Position numbers and translations under genes: made by a program
Notes under the pieces: model-generated
Database searches by the model: none
What the model was told of the DNA's origin: nothing
The model's input: only the letters and a program-made list of their open reading frames with translations
Assembly (NCBI RefSeq): GCF_037029465.1
Contig: NZ_JAYMEM010000026.1
Coordinates: 248,001 to 312,000, forward strand
DNA: 64,000 nt
From: Mesoflavibacter sp037029465
GTDB lineage: Bacteria > Bacteroidota > Bacteroidia > Flavobacteriales > Flavobacteriaceae
Direction: 5' to 3'
Shown here: positions 42,669-52,289 of the stretch, piece by piece
Position numbering within the stretch: position 1 is the first letter of the stretch
Layout of the letters: each line of letters opens with the position of its first letter

Positions 42669-45037
42669 AGCAATTAATAGCTTTTGTAATTGTACTTTTT
42701 TCAATACAAACCGTTTTTTCTCAAATAGAACCTGTAAAATGGTCGGCAGAAGTCGAAAAAATTAGTGACACAGAATACAATCTAATTTATAAAGCAGATA
42801 TAGAAAATCATTGGCATTTATATTCTCAAACTTTACCAGAAGGTGGTGCAATTCCGACCGAGTTTATCTATAACGAAGATGCTTTAACTAGCGACTTTGA
42901 ACTAGTTGGTAAAGCTACCGAAAGTAAGAGTATTACTAAGTTTGATAAAGTATTTCAAATGGATTTGACTTACTTTGATAATGAAGCAACATTTACTCAA
43001 AAAATAAAACTTAAAAACCCAAATGTAACACAAATTGAAGCCGAAATTAGCTTTCAAGCATGTGATGATGCTAGATGTATTTTTGAAAGTGAAATCGTTA
43101 CTTTTCCTTTAAAAGAAGGTCAATCTCAAGTTTTTGAACCCGTAAAATGGAGTTCAGAAATTGAAAAATTAAGTGATACAGAGTATCAACTAATTTATAC
43201 CGCAGATTTAGACGAAAAATGGCACATTTATTCTCAAAAAAACACAAACTTAGATGGGCCAATTGCTACAGAATTCACTTTTAATGATATTAATAAAGAT
43301 TACGAATTAGTAGGAAAAGTTAAAGAATCTAAAAGCGTAACTAAATATGAAAATGCTTTTAAGATGGACGTGACTTATTTTGAAAATAAGGCGGTTTTCA
43401 CTCAAAAAATTAAAGTTCTAAATCCTGCTTTAAATAAAATTGAAGCTGAAGTATTTTTTCAAGCTTGTGATGACGAAAAATGCTTAGCTCCAACAACATT
43501 TGAATTTGTTAATAATTTAGACGGAACAGAAGCTTTAATAGAAACCACTAAAATTGATGCTGAAAGCTTAGAAAAATCAAGACAATTAAATCTAAATATT
43601 ACAGGTTGGGAAAATTATAAACAAGAAGAAGTTAAAGAAAAAACCAACTTTGGTATTTTCATTCTTGGTTTTATTGGCGGTTTAATAGCATTATTAACAC
43701 CTTGTGTGTTCCCGATGATTCCCTTAACGGTTTCATTCTTCACAAAAAGCGCAGAAAACAGTCAAAAAGGTATTGCAAATGCAATATTATATGGGTTTTT
43801 CATTCTTTTAATTTATGTGCTTTTAAGTTTACCATTTCACTTTTTAGACTCTTTAGATCCAGAAATTTTAAATACTATTTCAACCAATGTATGGCTTAAT
43901 ATTATCTTCTTTTTAATCTTAGGCTTTTTCGCATTTTCATTTTTTGGTTTTTACGAAATCACATTACCAGCGTCTTGGGGAAATAAAATGGACGAAAAAT
44001 CCTCAAGCATTGGTGGTTTTATTGGTATATTCTTTATGGCGTTAACCTTAGCAATTGTTTCGTTTTCTTGTACGGGACCAATTTTAGGTTCATTATTAGC
44101 AGGATCATTAACAAGTGATGGTGGCGCAATGCAATTAACTGCTGGTATGACAGGTTTTGGTTTAGCATTAGCATTACCGTTTACCTTATTTGCAATGTTT
44201 CCAAAATGGTTAAATGCATTGCCAAAATCGGGTGGTTGGTTAAATAGCGTTAAAGTAGTTTTAGGATTTTTAGAACTAGCTATGGCGTTTAAATTTTTAT
44301 CAAATGCAGATTTAGTGTCACATTGGGGACTTTTAAAACGTGAAATTTTCTTAGGAATATGGATAATTTTAGGTATTGGGTTGTTCCTTTATTTAATAGG
44401 AAAAATCAAATTTCCGCATGATAGCCCATTAAAAAAGCTAAGTTTTTTAAGGGTTAGTACAGCTGTTTTAGTCATCTCATTTGTTATTTATATAGCACCA
44501 GGAATACTAAAAAATCCAACATGGGACTTAACAGCGTTAAGTGGTTTTCCGCCACCAATATCTTATAGTATTTATGAAAAAGATTCAGAATGTCCTTTAG
44601 GTTTAGATTGTTATAAAGATTTAGACAAAGGTATTGCTGCAGCAAAAGCTGCAAACAAACCAATTATGTTAGACTTTACAGGTTGGGCTTGTGTAAATTG
44701 TCGTAAAATGGAAGAACAAGTATGGAGTCAGAGTAAAATCTATAAAATACTTAAAGAAGAGTATATTATTATTTCATTATACGTAGATGATCGTAAAGAA
44801 CTGCCAAAAGAAGAGCAATTTAAATACGTAAAACCTAACGGAAATTTAAAAAATATTAGAACGATAGGCGATAAATGGGCGACCTTACAAACGCTAAACT
44901 TTCAAAATAACTCACAACCATTTTATGTGTTGTTAAATCATAATATGGAATTGTTAAATCACACAACTGCCTACACACCAAACGCAGACGAGTATTTTGA
45001 ATGGCTCCAAAAAGGCGTTGAAAACTTCAAGAAATAA
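42665..45037 (+). CDS. dsbD: DsbD-type thiol-disulfide interchange protein with duplicated N-terminal domain
   Basis: DsbD carries electrons from cytoplasmic thioredoxin across the inner membrane to periplasmic thiol proteins. The 790-residue product has a signal peptide (1-19), two tandem DsbD-alpha-like domains (about 22-147 and 158-282) each keeping a cysteine pair (Cys133/138 and Cys268/273 in 'QACDD..C'), an eight-helix CcdA-like membrane domain (about 330-610) with Cys347 ('TPCVFP') and Cys469 ('FSCTGP'), and a C-terminal thioredoxin domain with Cys676 and Cys679 (CVNC). Usual DsbD has one N-terminal domain. The two copies are clearly homologous along their length. Coupled to tilS; terminator follows. 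Confidence 0.92.
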   Translation: MKQLIAFVIVLFSIQTVFSQIEPVKWSAEVEKISDTEYNLIYKADIENHWHLYSQTLPEGGAIPTEFIYNEDALTSDFELVGKATESKSITKFDKVFQMDLTYFDNEATFTQKIKLKNPNVTQIEAEISFQACDDARCIFESEIVTFPLKEGQSQVFEPVKWSSEIEKLSDTEYQLIYTADLDEKWHIYSQKNTNLDGPIATEFTFNDINKDYELVGKVKESKSVTKYENAFKMDVTYFENKAVFTQKIKVLNPALNKIEAEVFFQACDDEKCLAPTTFEFVNNLDGTEALIETTKIDAESLEKSRQLNLNITGWENYKQEEVKEKTNFGIFILGFIGGLIALLTPCVFPMIPLTVSFFTKSAENSQKGIANAILYGFFILLIYVLLSLPFHFLDSLDPEILNTISTNVWLNIIFFLILGFFAFSFFGFYEITLPASWGNKMDEKSSSIGGFIGIFFMALTLAIVSFSCTGPILGSLLAGSLTSDGGAMQLTAGMTGFGLALALPFTLFAMFPKWLNALPKSGGWLNSVKVVLGFLELAMAFKFLSNADLVSHWGLLKREIFLGIWIILGIGLFLYLIGKIKFPHDSPLKKLSFLRVSTAVLVISFVIYIAPGILKNPTWDLTALSGFPPPISYSIYEKDSECPLGLDCYKDLDKGIAAAKAANKPIMLDFTGWACVNCRKMEEQVWSQSKIYKILKEEYIIISLYVDDRKELPKEEQFKYVKPNGNLKNIRTIGDKWATLQTLNFQNNSQPFYVLLNHNMELLNHTTAYTPNADEYFEWLQKGVENFKK

Positions 45038-45043
45038 AAAACT

Positions 45044-45071
45044 AATCCTGCAAATGCAGGATTTTTTTTAG
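45044..45071 (+). terminator. Terminator after dsbD
   Basis: AATCCTGC / GCAGGATT stem with AAAT loop (45044-45063) followed by a T run. Confidence 0.85.
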
Positions 45072-45073
45072 TT

Positions 45074-45081
45074 TAATTTTG
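45074..45081 (+). promoter_or_regulatory. -7 box of adenine deaminase gene
   Basis: TAATTTTG, an exact TAnnTTTG match, 18 bases before the start codon at 45100. Confidence 0.4.
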
Positions 45082-45099
45082 TGACATAAATAAATAAGA

Positions 45100-46722
45100 A
45101 TGAAAACAATACAAGGTCAAATAGTAGACATACAAAATAGAACAATTTTTAGCGGAAGTATTTTAGTAGAAAACGGAAAAATTAAAGCTATTAAAAAAGA
45201 AGCACATAATGTAAAACACTACATTTTACCTGGTTTTGTAGATGCACATATTCATATAGAAAGCTCCATGTTAGTACCTAGCGAGTTTGCTAAAATAGCC
45301 GTAAAACATGGTACGGTTGCAACTGTTAGTGATCCGCATGAAATCGCCAATGTGTTAGGCGTAAAAGGTGTCGAGTTTATGATTGAAAACGGTAAGCAAA
45401 CACCATTTAAATTCAATTTTGGAGCACCAAGTTGTGTGCCTGCAACCACTTTTGAATCGGCTGGAGCTGTTATAAATTCTGATGATATAAAAACCTTAAT
45501 GGCAAATCCAGACATTAAATATTTAGCCGAAATGATGAATTATCCTGGCGTTTTATTTGATGATTCTGAAGTTTTAAAAAAGATAGAATGGGCAAAACAT
45601 TATAACAAACCTATTGATGGTCATGCGCCAGGTTTACGTGGTGAAGATTTAACCAAATACATTAATGCAGGAATAACAACCGATCACGAGTGTTTTACCT
45701 ACGAAGAAGGCTTAGAAAAATTGCAAAAAGGAATGAAAGTCCTTATTCGTGAAGGTAGCGCCGCCAAAAACTTCGAAGCGCTTATAGATTTACTTCCAAA
45801 GCATTATCAAAACATCATGTTTTGTAGTGACGATAAACATCCAGACGATTTATTGTTGCACCATATAAATAAATTATGCGCTAGAGCAGTAGCAAAAGGT
45901 AACAATGTCTTTAACGTGTTGCAAGCAGCATGCATAAATCCTGTAAAGCATTATAATTTAGACGTTGGATTATTAAATGAAGGTGACACTGCAGATTTTA
46001 TTGTAGTTGAAGATTTAAAAGCATTTAAAACATTACAAACTTATATTAATGGCGAATTAGTTTTTGATAACGGTACATCTTTAATGCCTCATATTAATTT
46101 TGAAAATCTTAATAATTTCAACACAGAGACGAAGCAGGTTTCTGATTTTAAAGTTGAAAGTCAAGCAAAAAATATTAGAGTAATTGAAGCTTTGGATGGC
46201 GAGTTAGTGACTAACCAAATCTTGGCAGAAGCTACAATAGAAAATGGAAATTTAGTTTCTAATACTAAAACAGATATTTTAAAAATGACGGTTGTTAACC
46301 GTTATAAAAATGACACGCCTGCAATAGCATTTATTAAAAATTTTGGATTAAAAGAAGGCGCAATCGCAAGTTCTGTTGGTCACGATTCTCATAATATTAT
46401 TGCTATTGGCGTAGATGATGAAGCGATTTGTAAAGCAGTAAACTTAATCATTGAAAATAAAGGTGGAATTTGTGCAGTCTCTAATACAAAACAAGAGGTT
46501 GTACCATTACCAGTTGCAGGAATTATGAGTGATCAAAATGCCGAAACTATTGGTAAAGCCTATGCCAAATTAGACCAAATGGCAAAAGACTTAGGCGCCA
46601 CTTTACACGCGCCTTATATGACGTTATCATTTATGGCATTGTTAGTTATACCAGCTTTAAAATTAAGTGATAAAGGCTTGTTTGATGGAAGTAAGTTTGA
46701 GTTTGTGGATTTAATGATATAG
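45100..46722 (+). CDS. ade: Adenine deaminase
   Basis: This amidohydrolase converts adenine to hypoxanthine in purine salvage. The 540-residue product has the metal-binding HxH within 'PGFVDAHIHIESSM' (about 47-60), 'DPHEIANVLG' and 'MNYPGVLFDD', 'DGHAPGL', 'DHECFTYEEGLEKLQKGMKVLIREGSAAKN' and 'FCSDDKHPDDLL', then 'VGHDSHNIIAIG' in the C-terminal AdeC domain. Both domains and length match the bacterial ade/yfkN-unrelated AdeC family. The enzyme is cytoplasmic. Confidence 0.95.
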   Translation: MKTIQGQIVDIQNRTIFSGSILVENGKIKAIKKEAHNVKHYILPGFVDAHIHIESSMLVPSEFAKIAVKHGTVATVSDPHEIANVLGVKGVEFMIENGKQTPFKFNFGAPSCVPATTFESAGAVINSDDIKTLMANPDIKYLAEMMNYPGVLFDDSEVLKKIEWAKHYNKPIDGHAPGLRGEDLTKYINAGITTDHECFTYEEGLEKLQKGMKVLIREGSAAKNFEALIDLLPKHYQNIMFCSDDKHPDDLLLHHINKLCARAVAKGNNVFNVLQAACINPVKHYNLDVGLLNEGDTADFIVVEDLKAFKTLQTYINGELVFDNGTSLMPHINFENLNNFNTETKQVSDFKVESQAKNIRVIEALDGELVTNQILAEATIENGNLVSNTKTDILKMTVVNRYKNDTPAIAFIKNFGLKEGAIASSVGHDSHNIIAIGVDDEAICKAVNLIIENKGGICAVSNTKQEVVPLPVAGIMSDQNAETIGKAYAKLDQMAKDLGATLHAPYMTLSFMALLVIPALKLSDKGLFDGSKFEFVDLMI

Positions 46723-46754
46723 TTTTGATTAATAATTCGTAAAATATTTAATCA

Positions 46755-47003
46755 ATGGAAAAATCTGAAATGGATAAGCTTATAGAGAGCTTAAAAGAAG
46801 TAAAAGAAAACAATATTAATAAAAATGAGCTTTTATTAAAAATTTTAAATGTTTTTGATGAAGATGTTGATATAGAAGAAAAACTTCCTTTTTTAAAGAC
46901 AATTTTAGAGGGCTTAATAAATGATACAATTAGTATTCATGAAAAATTATATACATTGAATATTCAGATTATAGATTTACAAAAAGATTTTTATAATATG
47001 TAG
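46755..47003 (+). CDS. Small uncharacterised acidic protein
   Basis: An 82-residue ORF with good flavobacterial codon usage, 33 bp after ade and 14 bp before the hydrolase start. The product is acidic and helical ('MDKLIESLKEVKENNINKNELLLKILNVFDEDVDIEEKLPFL...' is typical of its composition; shown in part only). No signal peptide or membrane segment is seen and I recognise no family. It may be a real small gene of this operon; independent evidence is lacking. Confidence 0.5.
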   Translation: MEKSEMDKLIESLKEVKENNINKNELLLKILNVFDEDVDIEEKLPFLKTILEGLINDTISIHEKLYTLNIQIIDLQKDFYNM

Positions 47004-47017
47004 TAATTACTATTTTA

Positions 47018-47989
47018 TTGCCAATCCTAAACACAACATACAAACCCAATTTACTATTCCGTAATGGTCATATTGCTACGATTTATTCAGGATTATGGCG
47101 TAGGGTAAAAGGCGTTAATCAAAAACGAGAACGTATTGTTTTACCAGATCAAGATTTTTTAGATTTAGATTGGAGTTTTTCAACTAAAAAAACGAATCAG
47201 TTACTAATTGTTTTACACGGTTTAGAAGGTAACGGTAATAGGCATTACGTACTTGGATCGGCTAAAATAGCTAACCAAAATAATATGGATGCTGTTTGTG
47301 TTAATTTTAGAGGTTGTAGTGGCGAAGTCAACAAAAGTTTTCAGTCGTATCATTCTGGTAAAACAGATGATTTAGCATACGTTATTAATCACATTACAAC
47401 GCATTATCACTACGATACAATTTACTTAAACGGATTTAGTTTAGGCGGAAACGTTATTTTAAAATATTTAGGTGAAACGGAAGATATACCAAAGCAAATT
47501 AAGGCAGCAGTAGCAGTTTCGGTACCAGTTTATTTAAAAGGATCTTTGCAACGTTTGATGGCTTTAGAAAATAAAATGTATTCCATTAAATTTTTAAGAG
47601 ATTTAAAGCAAAAACTGAAAGAAAAACAGGTTTTATATCCTGAAAAAATTTCAAATTCCATAATAAAGTCGGTAAAGACATTAAAAGATTTTGACGATAA
47701 TTATACATCAAAAGCACATGGTTTTAAAGATGCTTACGATTATTATGAGCAATCAAGCAGTCTTCAGTTTTTAAACCAAATTTCAGTACCAACGTTATTA
47801 ATTAATGCGCTAAACGATTCGTTTTTATCAAAAGAATGTTATCCAATAGAAGAAGCCAAAAACAACCCAAACCTATTTTTAGAACTACCAAAATATGGTG
47901 GACACGTTGGGTTTCATTATAAAAACAATATTTATTATACTGAATCTAGAATGATTTCATTTTTAAATCAAATTTCTAATTCATTTTAA
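47018..47989 (+). CDS. YheT family alpha/beta hydrolase, TTG start
   Basis: The 323-residue product is an alpha/beta-hydrolase of the YheT/EMB8 type. It has 'FRNGHIATIYSGLWRRV' near the N-terminus, 'LLIVLHGLEGNGNRHYV', the nucleophile elbow 'GFSLGGN' (Ser about residue 145), the acid in 'INALNDSFLS' and His in 'YGGHVGFH'. Substrate unknown, esterase activity likely. Translation begins at TTG 47018, since no ATG or GTG fits and the N-terminus agrees with the family start. It is 14 bp from the small gene and overlaps the convergent DASS gene by 4 bp. Confidence 0.88.
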   Translation: MPILNTTYKPNLLFRNGHIATIYSGLWRRVKGVNQKRERIVLPDQDFLDLDWSFSTKKTNQLLIVLHGLEGNGNRHYVLGSAKIANQNNMDAVCVNFRGCSGEVNKSFQSYHSGKTDDLAYVINHITTHYHYDTIYLNGFSLGGNVILKYLGETEDIPKQIKAAVAVSVPVYLKGSLQRLMALENKMYSIKFLRDLKQKLKEKQVLYPEKISNSIIKSVKTLKDFDDNYTSKAHGFKDAYDYYEQSSSLQFLNQISVPTLLINALNDSFLSKECYPIEEAKNNPNLFLELPKYGGHVGFHYKNNIYYTESRMISFLNQISNSF

Positions 47990-49455
47990 TGTTTAAAAGC
48001 GTCAGGAAATCCTTCGATTGTAATATTCCAAAGCAATGGAAGGATAAAGTAAACAAACAAGGTTAATAAAATGATTGATACTAAATTCAACACAAAACCT
48101 TTTTTTACCATATCTGGAATACGTAAATAACCAGATCCAAAAACTACAGCATTTGGTGGCGTTGCAACAGGTAGCATAAAAGCACAAGACGCCGCAACAG
48201 CAGCTCCAACCATTAATATAAATGGATGAATATCTATTGAAATAGCCATAGGAGCCAACACCGGTAATAGCATTGCGGTTGTTGCTAAATTAGATGTGAT
48301 TTCGGTTAAAAAATTAACCGCAGCAATTAATAATAATAGTAAAATGATGGTTGTTACACCTGCAAAAGTGGTCATTTGTTCGCCAATCCATTTCGCTAAA
48401 CCTGTAGTTTCAAAACCTTTTGCTAAAGCCATTCCACCACCAAACAATAAAATAATTCCCCACGGGATTTTCACTGCATCATCCCAACTAATCAATTTTG
48501 TTCCTTGTTTTTTAGACGGTAACAAAAACAATACGATAGAAAAAGAAATAGCGATAATAGTATCATCTAACGCAGGTAAAATAGTTTTAAATAAAAACGA
48601 ACGTGTAATCCAGAAAAAAGCAGTTAAACCAAAAATAAAAGCGACCAGTTTTTCTTCATAACTAATTTTGCCTAAAGCTTTTAATTGACGGTTAACTTCG
48701 GCTTTTCCTCCAGAAAATTCTTTCTTTTCAAATTTAAAAGCAACTTCAGTAAGGTATTTCCAACAGATAAATAATAATATAATTGAAATAGGAAACCCAA
48801 ACATAAACCATTGTAAAAAGGTGATTTCGTAATTATAAATATCCGAAACAACTCCAGCCAACACTAAATTTGGCGGTGTACCAATTAATGTTGCAATACC
48901 ACCAATAGAGGCGCTATAAGCAATCGCTAACATTAGGGCTTTACCAAAGGTTAAATTTTCGTCTTCTGGTGTGTTTGGGTTATCTTTTAGTTGCAAAATG
49001 ATAGCCACACCGATAGGAAGCATCATCACCGAGGTAGCGGTATTGCTAATCCACATGGATAAAAATGCGGTAGCTAGCATAAACCCAAGGATAATTCGTT
49101 TTAAATTAAACCCAATAATATTAATGATATTTAGTGCAATACGTTTGTGAAGATTCCATTTTTCAATAGCAATAGCGATTATAAAACCGCCTAAATATAA
49201 AAACACAAATTTATGTCCAAAAGCACTTGTAGTATCACTTAAATTAAGTCCGCCAGACAATGGGAAAAGTGCAATTGGCAATAACGCAGTTACCGCAATT
49301 GGTATTGCTTCTGTAATCCACCAAATAGCAATCCAAGCTGTTGCAGCTAATACAGCACGACCTTCTGTAGATAAACCTTCAGGTTTAAAAAATAATAGTA
49401 AGAGTACAAAAACGATAGGTCCTAAAACCAATCCAATTTTTTGAGTGTTTTTCAT
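47986..49455 (-). CDS. SLC13/DASS family sodium-coupled anion transporter
   Basis: The 489-residue inner-membrane protein has about eleven to twelve helices and the divalent anion:sodium symporter layout. Hallmarks are 'WWITEAIPIAVTALLPIALFPLSGG', 'ISNTATSVMMLPIGVAII', 'SIGGIATLIGTPPNLVLAGV', 'EITSNLATTAMLLPVLAPMA' and 'CAFMLPVATPPNAVVFGSG', containing both SNT-type motifs that hold the carboxylate and sodium. Likely substrates are dicarboxylates or sulfate; sequence does not decide. The gene is convergent with the YheT hydrolase. Confidence 0.92.
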   Translation of the reverse strand: MKNTQKIGLVLGPIVFVLLLLFFKPEGLSTEGRAVLAATAWIAIWWITEAIPIAVTALLPIALFPLSGGLNLSDTTSAFGHKFVFLYLGGFIIAIAIEKWNLHKRIALNIINIIGFNLKRIILGFMLATAFLSMWISNTATSVMMLPIGVAIILQLKDNPNTPEDENLTFGKALMLAIAYSASIGGIATLIGTPPNLVLAGVVSDIYNYEITFLQWFMFGFPISIILLFICWKYLTEVAFKFEKKEFSGGKAEVNRQLKALGKISYEEKLVAFIFGLTAFFWITRSFLFKTILPALDDTIIAISFSIVLFLLPSKKQGTKLISWDDAVKIPWGIILLFGGGMALAKGFETTGLAKWIGEQMTTFAGVTTIILLLLLIAAVNFLTEITSNLATTAMLLPVLAPMAISIDIHPFILMVGAAVAASCAFMLPVATPPNAVVFGSGYLRIPDMVKKGFVLNLVSIILLTLFVYFILPLLWNITIEGFPDAFKH

Positions 49456-49579
49456 TTACATTGAATTGAATAAAACGAAAGTAAAGAATTTATTATTTAT
49501 TAATAACCTCGATTTAAAACTATATTAAAAATGACAATTCATTCAAAATTTATATATTAACACTCTAAACCAATCATTT

Positions 49580-51115
49580 ATGCTTAAAAAAGTATTTGGA
49601 AGTGCCGTTTTTGGTGTTGAAGCAACAACGGTAACCGTAGAAGTTAATGTAGATACCGGTATAGGTTATCATCTTGTTGGATTGCCCGACAATGCTATAA
49701 AAGAAAGTAATTATCGTATTGCAGCTGCGTTACAAAATAACGGTTATAAAATCCCTGGAAAGAAGATTATCATTAATATGTCTCCAGCAGATTTACGTAA
49801 AGAAGGCTCTGCTTATGATTTGACGTTAGCTATCGGGATTTTAGCAGCATCTAAACAAATTAAAGCCGAAGATTTAGACCGTTATTTAATTATGGGCGAG
49901 TTGTCTTTAGACGGAAATTTACAACCTATAAAAGGTGCGTTGCCTATTGCAATTAAGGCTAGGGAAGAAGGTTACAAAGGGTTTATTTTACCTATGCAAA
50001 ATGCAAAAGAAGCAGCAATAGTAAACGATTTAGAGGTTTTTGGTGTAGAAAATATTAAAGAAGTAATTAACTTTTTTGATAAAGGTGAAGCATTGCAACA
50101 AGTTAAAATTGATACCAGAAAAGAATTTGAAAAAAATCTAGACTTCCCCGAGTTTGATTTTGCAGACGTTAAAGGTCAAGAAAGTATTAAACGTTGCATG
50201 GAAATTGCTGCAGCTGGAGGACATAACATTATTTTAATTGGTCCACCAGGCGCAGGAAAAACTATGTTAGCCAAGCGTTTGCCTAGCATTTTGCCACCAA
50301 TGACCTTGCATGAAGCTTTAGAAACCACAAAAATACACAGTGTCGTTGGTCGTGTAAAAGACACAGGATTAATGTCGCAAAGACCATTTAGAAGTCCGCA
50401 TCATACGATTTCGAATGTGGCATTGGTTGGTGGCGGAAGTTATCCGCAACCAGGAGAAATCTCTTTAAGCCATAATGGTGTGCTGTTTTTAGACGAGTTG
50501 CCAGAATTTAAAAGAGAAGTTTTAGAAGTAATGCGTCAACCTTTGGAGGATAGAGAAGTTACCATTTCACGAGCAAAATTTACTGTGACTTATCCATCAT
50601 CGTTTATGTTGGTAGCAAGTATGAATCCAAGTCCTGGCGGTTATTTTAACGATCCAGATGCGCCAGTAACTTCTAGTCCAGCTGAAATGCAACGGTATTT
50701 AAGCAAAATTTCTGGTCCGTTGTTGGATAGGATAGATATTCATATTGAAGTTACGCCAGTTCCTTTTGAAAAATTGTCGGATGATCAAATAGCAGAAAGT
50801 TCTGTAGATATTAGAAAGCGAGTAACTAAAGCTAGAGAAATCCAGACAAAACGTTTCAAAGATTTTGAGAATGTACATTACAATGCGCAGATGTCTACCA
50901 AACAAATACGTAAATATTGTAAGTTGGATGATGCTTCACTTCAGCTTTTAAAAACAGCGATGGAGCGATTAAATCTTTCGGCTAGAGCTTATGACAGAAT
51001 TTTAAAAGTAGCCAGAACTATTGCCGATTTAGAGCAAAGCGAAACCGTTTTGGGTAATCATATAAGCGAAGCAATTCAATATAGAAGTTTAGATCGTGAT
51101 GGTTGGTTGGGGTAG
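49580..51115 (+). CDS. YifB family Mg-chelatase-like AAA ATPase
   Basis: The 511-residue protein has a ChlI-type N-terminal domain of the Lon protease S5 fold (about 20-145), a central AAA+ ATPase (about 190-400) with Walker A 'IGPPGAGKTMLAKRLP' at about 217-232 and 'NGVLFLDELPEF' as Walker B, and a C-terminal helical domain ('YDRILKVARTIADLEQSETVLGNHISEAIQYRSLD'). YifB, also called ComM, is a branch-migration helicase that helps natural transformation in some bacteria. The role here is inferred from family only. It is monocistronic; a 76 bp gap separates it from the operon of unknown function. Confidence 0.93.
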   Translation: MLKKVFGSAVFGVEATTVTVEVNVDTGIGYHLVGLPDNAIKESNYRIAAALQNNGYKIPGKKIIINMSPADLRKEGSAYDLTLAIGILAASKQIKAEDLDRYLIMGELSLDGNLQPIKGALPIAIKAREEGYKGFILPMQNAKEAAIVNDLEVFGVENIKEVINFFDKGEALQQVKIDTRKEFEKNLDFPEFDFADVKGQESIKRCMEIAAAGGHNIILIGPPGAGKTMLAKRLPSILPPMTLHEALETTKIHSVVGRVKDTGLMSQRPFRSPHHTISNVALVGGGSYPQPGEISLSHNGVLFLDELPEFKREVLEVMRQPLEDREVTISRAKFTVTYPSSFMLVASMNPSPGGYFNDPDAPVTSSPAEMQRYLSKISGPLLDRIDIHIEVTPVPFEKLSDDQIAESSVDIRKRVTKAREIQTKRFKDFENVHYNAQMSTKQIRKYCKLDDASLQLLKTAMERLNLSARAYDRILKVARTIADLEQSETVLGNHISEAIQYRSLDRDGWLG

Positions 51116-51144
51116 TCGATTTATAATATTAACAAAATTTTTCC

Positions 51145-51163
51145 TACTTTTATGAAGTAAATG
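51145..51163 (+). promoter_or_regulatory. Putative promoter/leader of the six-gene operon
   Basis: TACTTTTA (51145-51152, 7 of 8 to TAnnTTTG) followed at 51155 by AAGTAAATG. A near copy with TATTTTTA (53024-53031) and AAGTAAATA stands before the second small-protein gene, so the leader appears duplicated with the genes. Confidence 0.45.
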
Positions 51164-51191
51164 CAATATTAATCAAACTAATTTTAACCAA

Positions 51192-51551
51192 ATGCAAAAA
51201 CCACAAGGAATAATCTCTGCTCAAGAAGCACAGACATTAAACGACAACTGGACAAACTTAAGAGCAAAAGCTAATGAAGCAGCTGCAGGACAACCAGACA
51301 ATAGATCATCTTGGTACTCTTTAGATGATATGCAAAACTTTTTAGACTATATAAAAGAAAAAAACGATAACGTTAATGGCGTTCGTTTTTATTTAGGTGT
51401 AGAAACTACTAAAGAAGACTTAAAAGGAATGACAACTATTTTTATGGTTCCAACACAAGAACAAGACGGTAAAAATATAGATATTGAAGGTGCAGATGGT
51501 ATGGATGATGGAGTAGAAGGAAACCCGCCATCAGCAAGTTATCCGCAATAA
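51192..51551 (+). CDS. Small soluble protein of unrecognised family, copy A of the operon
   Basis: The 119-residue product has no signal peptide or membrane helix. Its core (about 7-90) contains 'GIISAQEAQTLNDNWTNLR', 'DNRSSWYSLDDMQNFLDYI', 'GVRFYLGVE' and 'TTIFMVPT', all nearly repeated in the gene at 53067. The C-terminal tail is acidic and Gly-rich and ends in 'NPPSASYPQ'; the paralogue ends in 'TPPGQGYPN'. The conserved Trp, Asn-Asn-Trp and RSSWYS residues suggest a specific binding fold. I do not know the function. It is followed after 3 bp by a membrane-protein gene. Confidence 0.8.
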   Translation: MQKPQGIISAQEAQTLNDNWTNLRAKANEAAAGQPDNRSSWYSLDDMQNFLDYIKEKNDNVNGVRFYLGVETTKEDLKGMTTIFMVPTQEQDGKNIDIEGADGMDDGVEGNPPSASYPQ

Positions 51552-51554
51552 TCA

Positions 51555-52283
51555 ATGGATACATTTATCTCTTTTATTAAATCAAACTATATCCTACTTT
51601 TAAAAAGTTTAGAAGTTATGGCGGCTTTGACAGGCTTAATTCTTCTAAAAAAGTATAAACAAGATAAAACGGCTAAATTTTTTATATTTTTCTTGTTTTA
51701 TGTGGTTTTGATTGAAACATTAGGATCTTACACTTTGTTAATATACAAGAATAAAGATTATTTAGATATTTACGATACATTAAAAAGCACTGTTTTTTCA
51801 AAAAATTATTGGTGGTATTCTTTAGTATGGGCAATAGGCTCATCTATATTTTTTTCAATTTATTTTTATAAAGTTTTAAGATCAAGAAAGTTAAAGACTT
51901 TAGTTAAATATTTAGCAGTTTCTATAATTTGCATACAATTCTTTTTTTATGTCTTTAAGTTTGAAAATTTTCATTCAGGAAACATTACAGAAATTAGAAT
52001 CTTAAACTTAGCTTTAGTACTTATTGTAACCTCAATTTATTTTATTGAATTAATTAATAGTGAAGCAATAACCAATTTTTATAAGTCACTGCCTTTTTAT
52101 GTAGCTACATCAGCAATGATGTTTTTTTTAATAAAGACACCAGTTGTTTTTTTTGAAAAATATTTTAATACTTCAGACCAAGATTATATTGCTTTAAAAT
52201 ATTTTATTAGTTTGTTTTCAATATTATTTATGTATTTAACTTATACTATTGGTTTAATAGTGTCTAAACCAGAAAAAAGCTAA
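51555..52283 (+). CDS. Multi-pass membrane protein, paralogue 1
   Basis: The 242-residue product has about seven hydrophobic helices (about 15-30, 40-62, 87-110, 117-135, 145-165, 182-205, 215-238). It shares with the next two membrane proteins 'E.MAALTG..L.KKYK', 'NYWWYS', 'ELINSEAITNFYKSLPFYV', 'TPVVFFEKYFNTSDQDYIALKYF' and 'IGLIVSKPEK'. I do not recognise the family. The short C-terminus after the last helix is charged. It begins 3 bp after the small-protein gene and ends 6 bp before the next, so all are one transcript. Confidence 0.82.
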   Translation: MDTFISFIKSNYILLLKSLEVMAALTGLILLKKYKQDKTAKFFIFFLFYVVLIETLGSYTLLIYKNKDYLDIYDTLKSTVFSKNYWWYSLVWAIGSSIFFSIYFYKVLRSRKLKTLVKYLAVSIICIQFFFYVFKFENFHSGNITEIRILNLALVLIVTSIYFIELINSEAITNFYKSLPFYVATSAMMFFLIKTPVVFFEKYFNTSDQDYIALKYFISLFSILFMYLTYTIGLIVSKPEKS

Positions 52284-52289
52284 TTAAAT

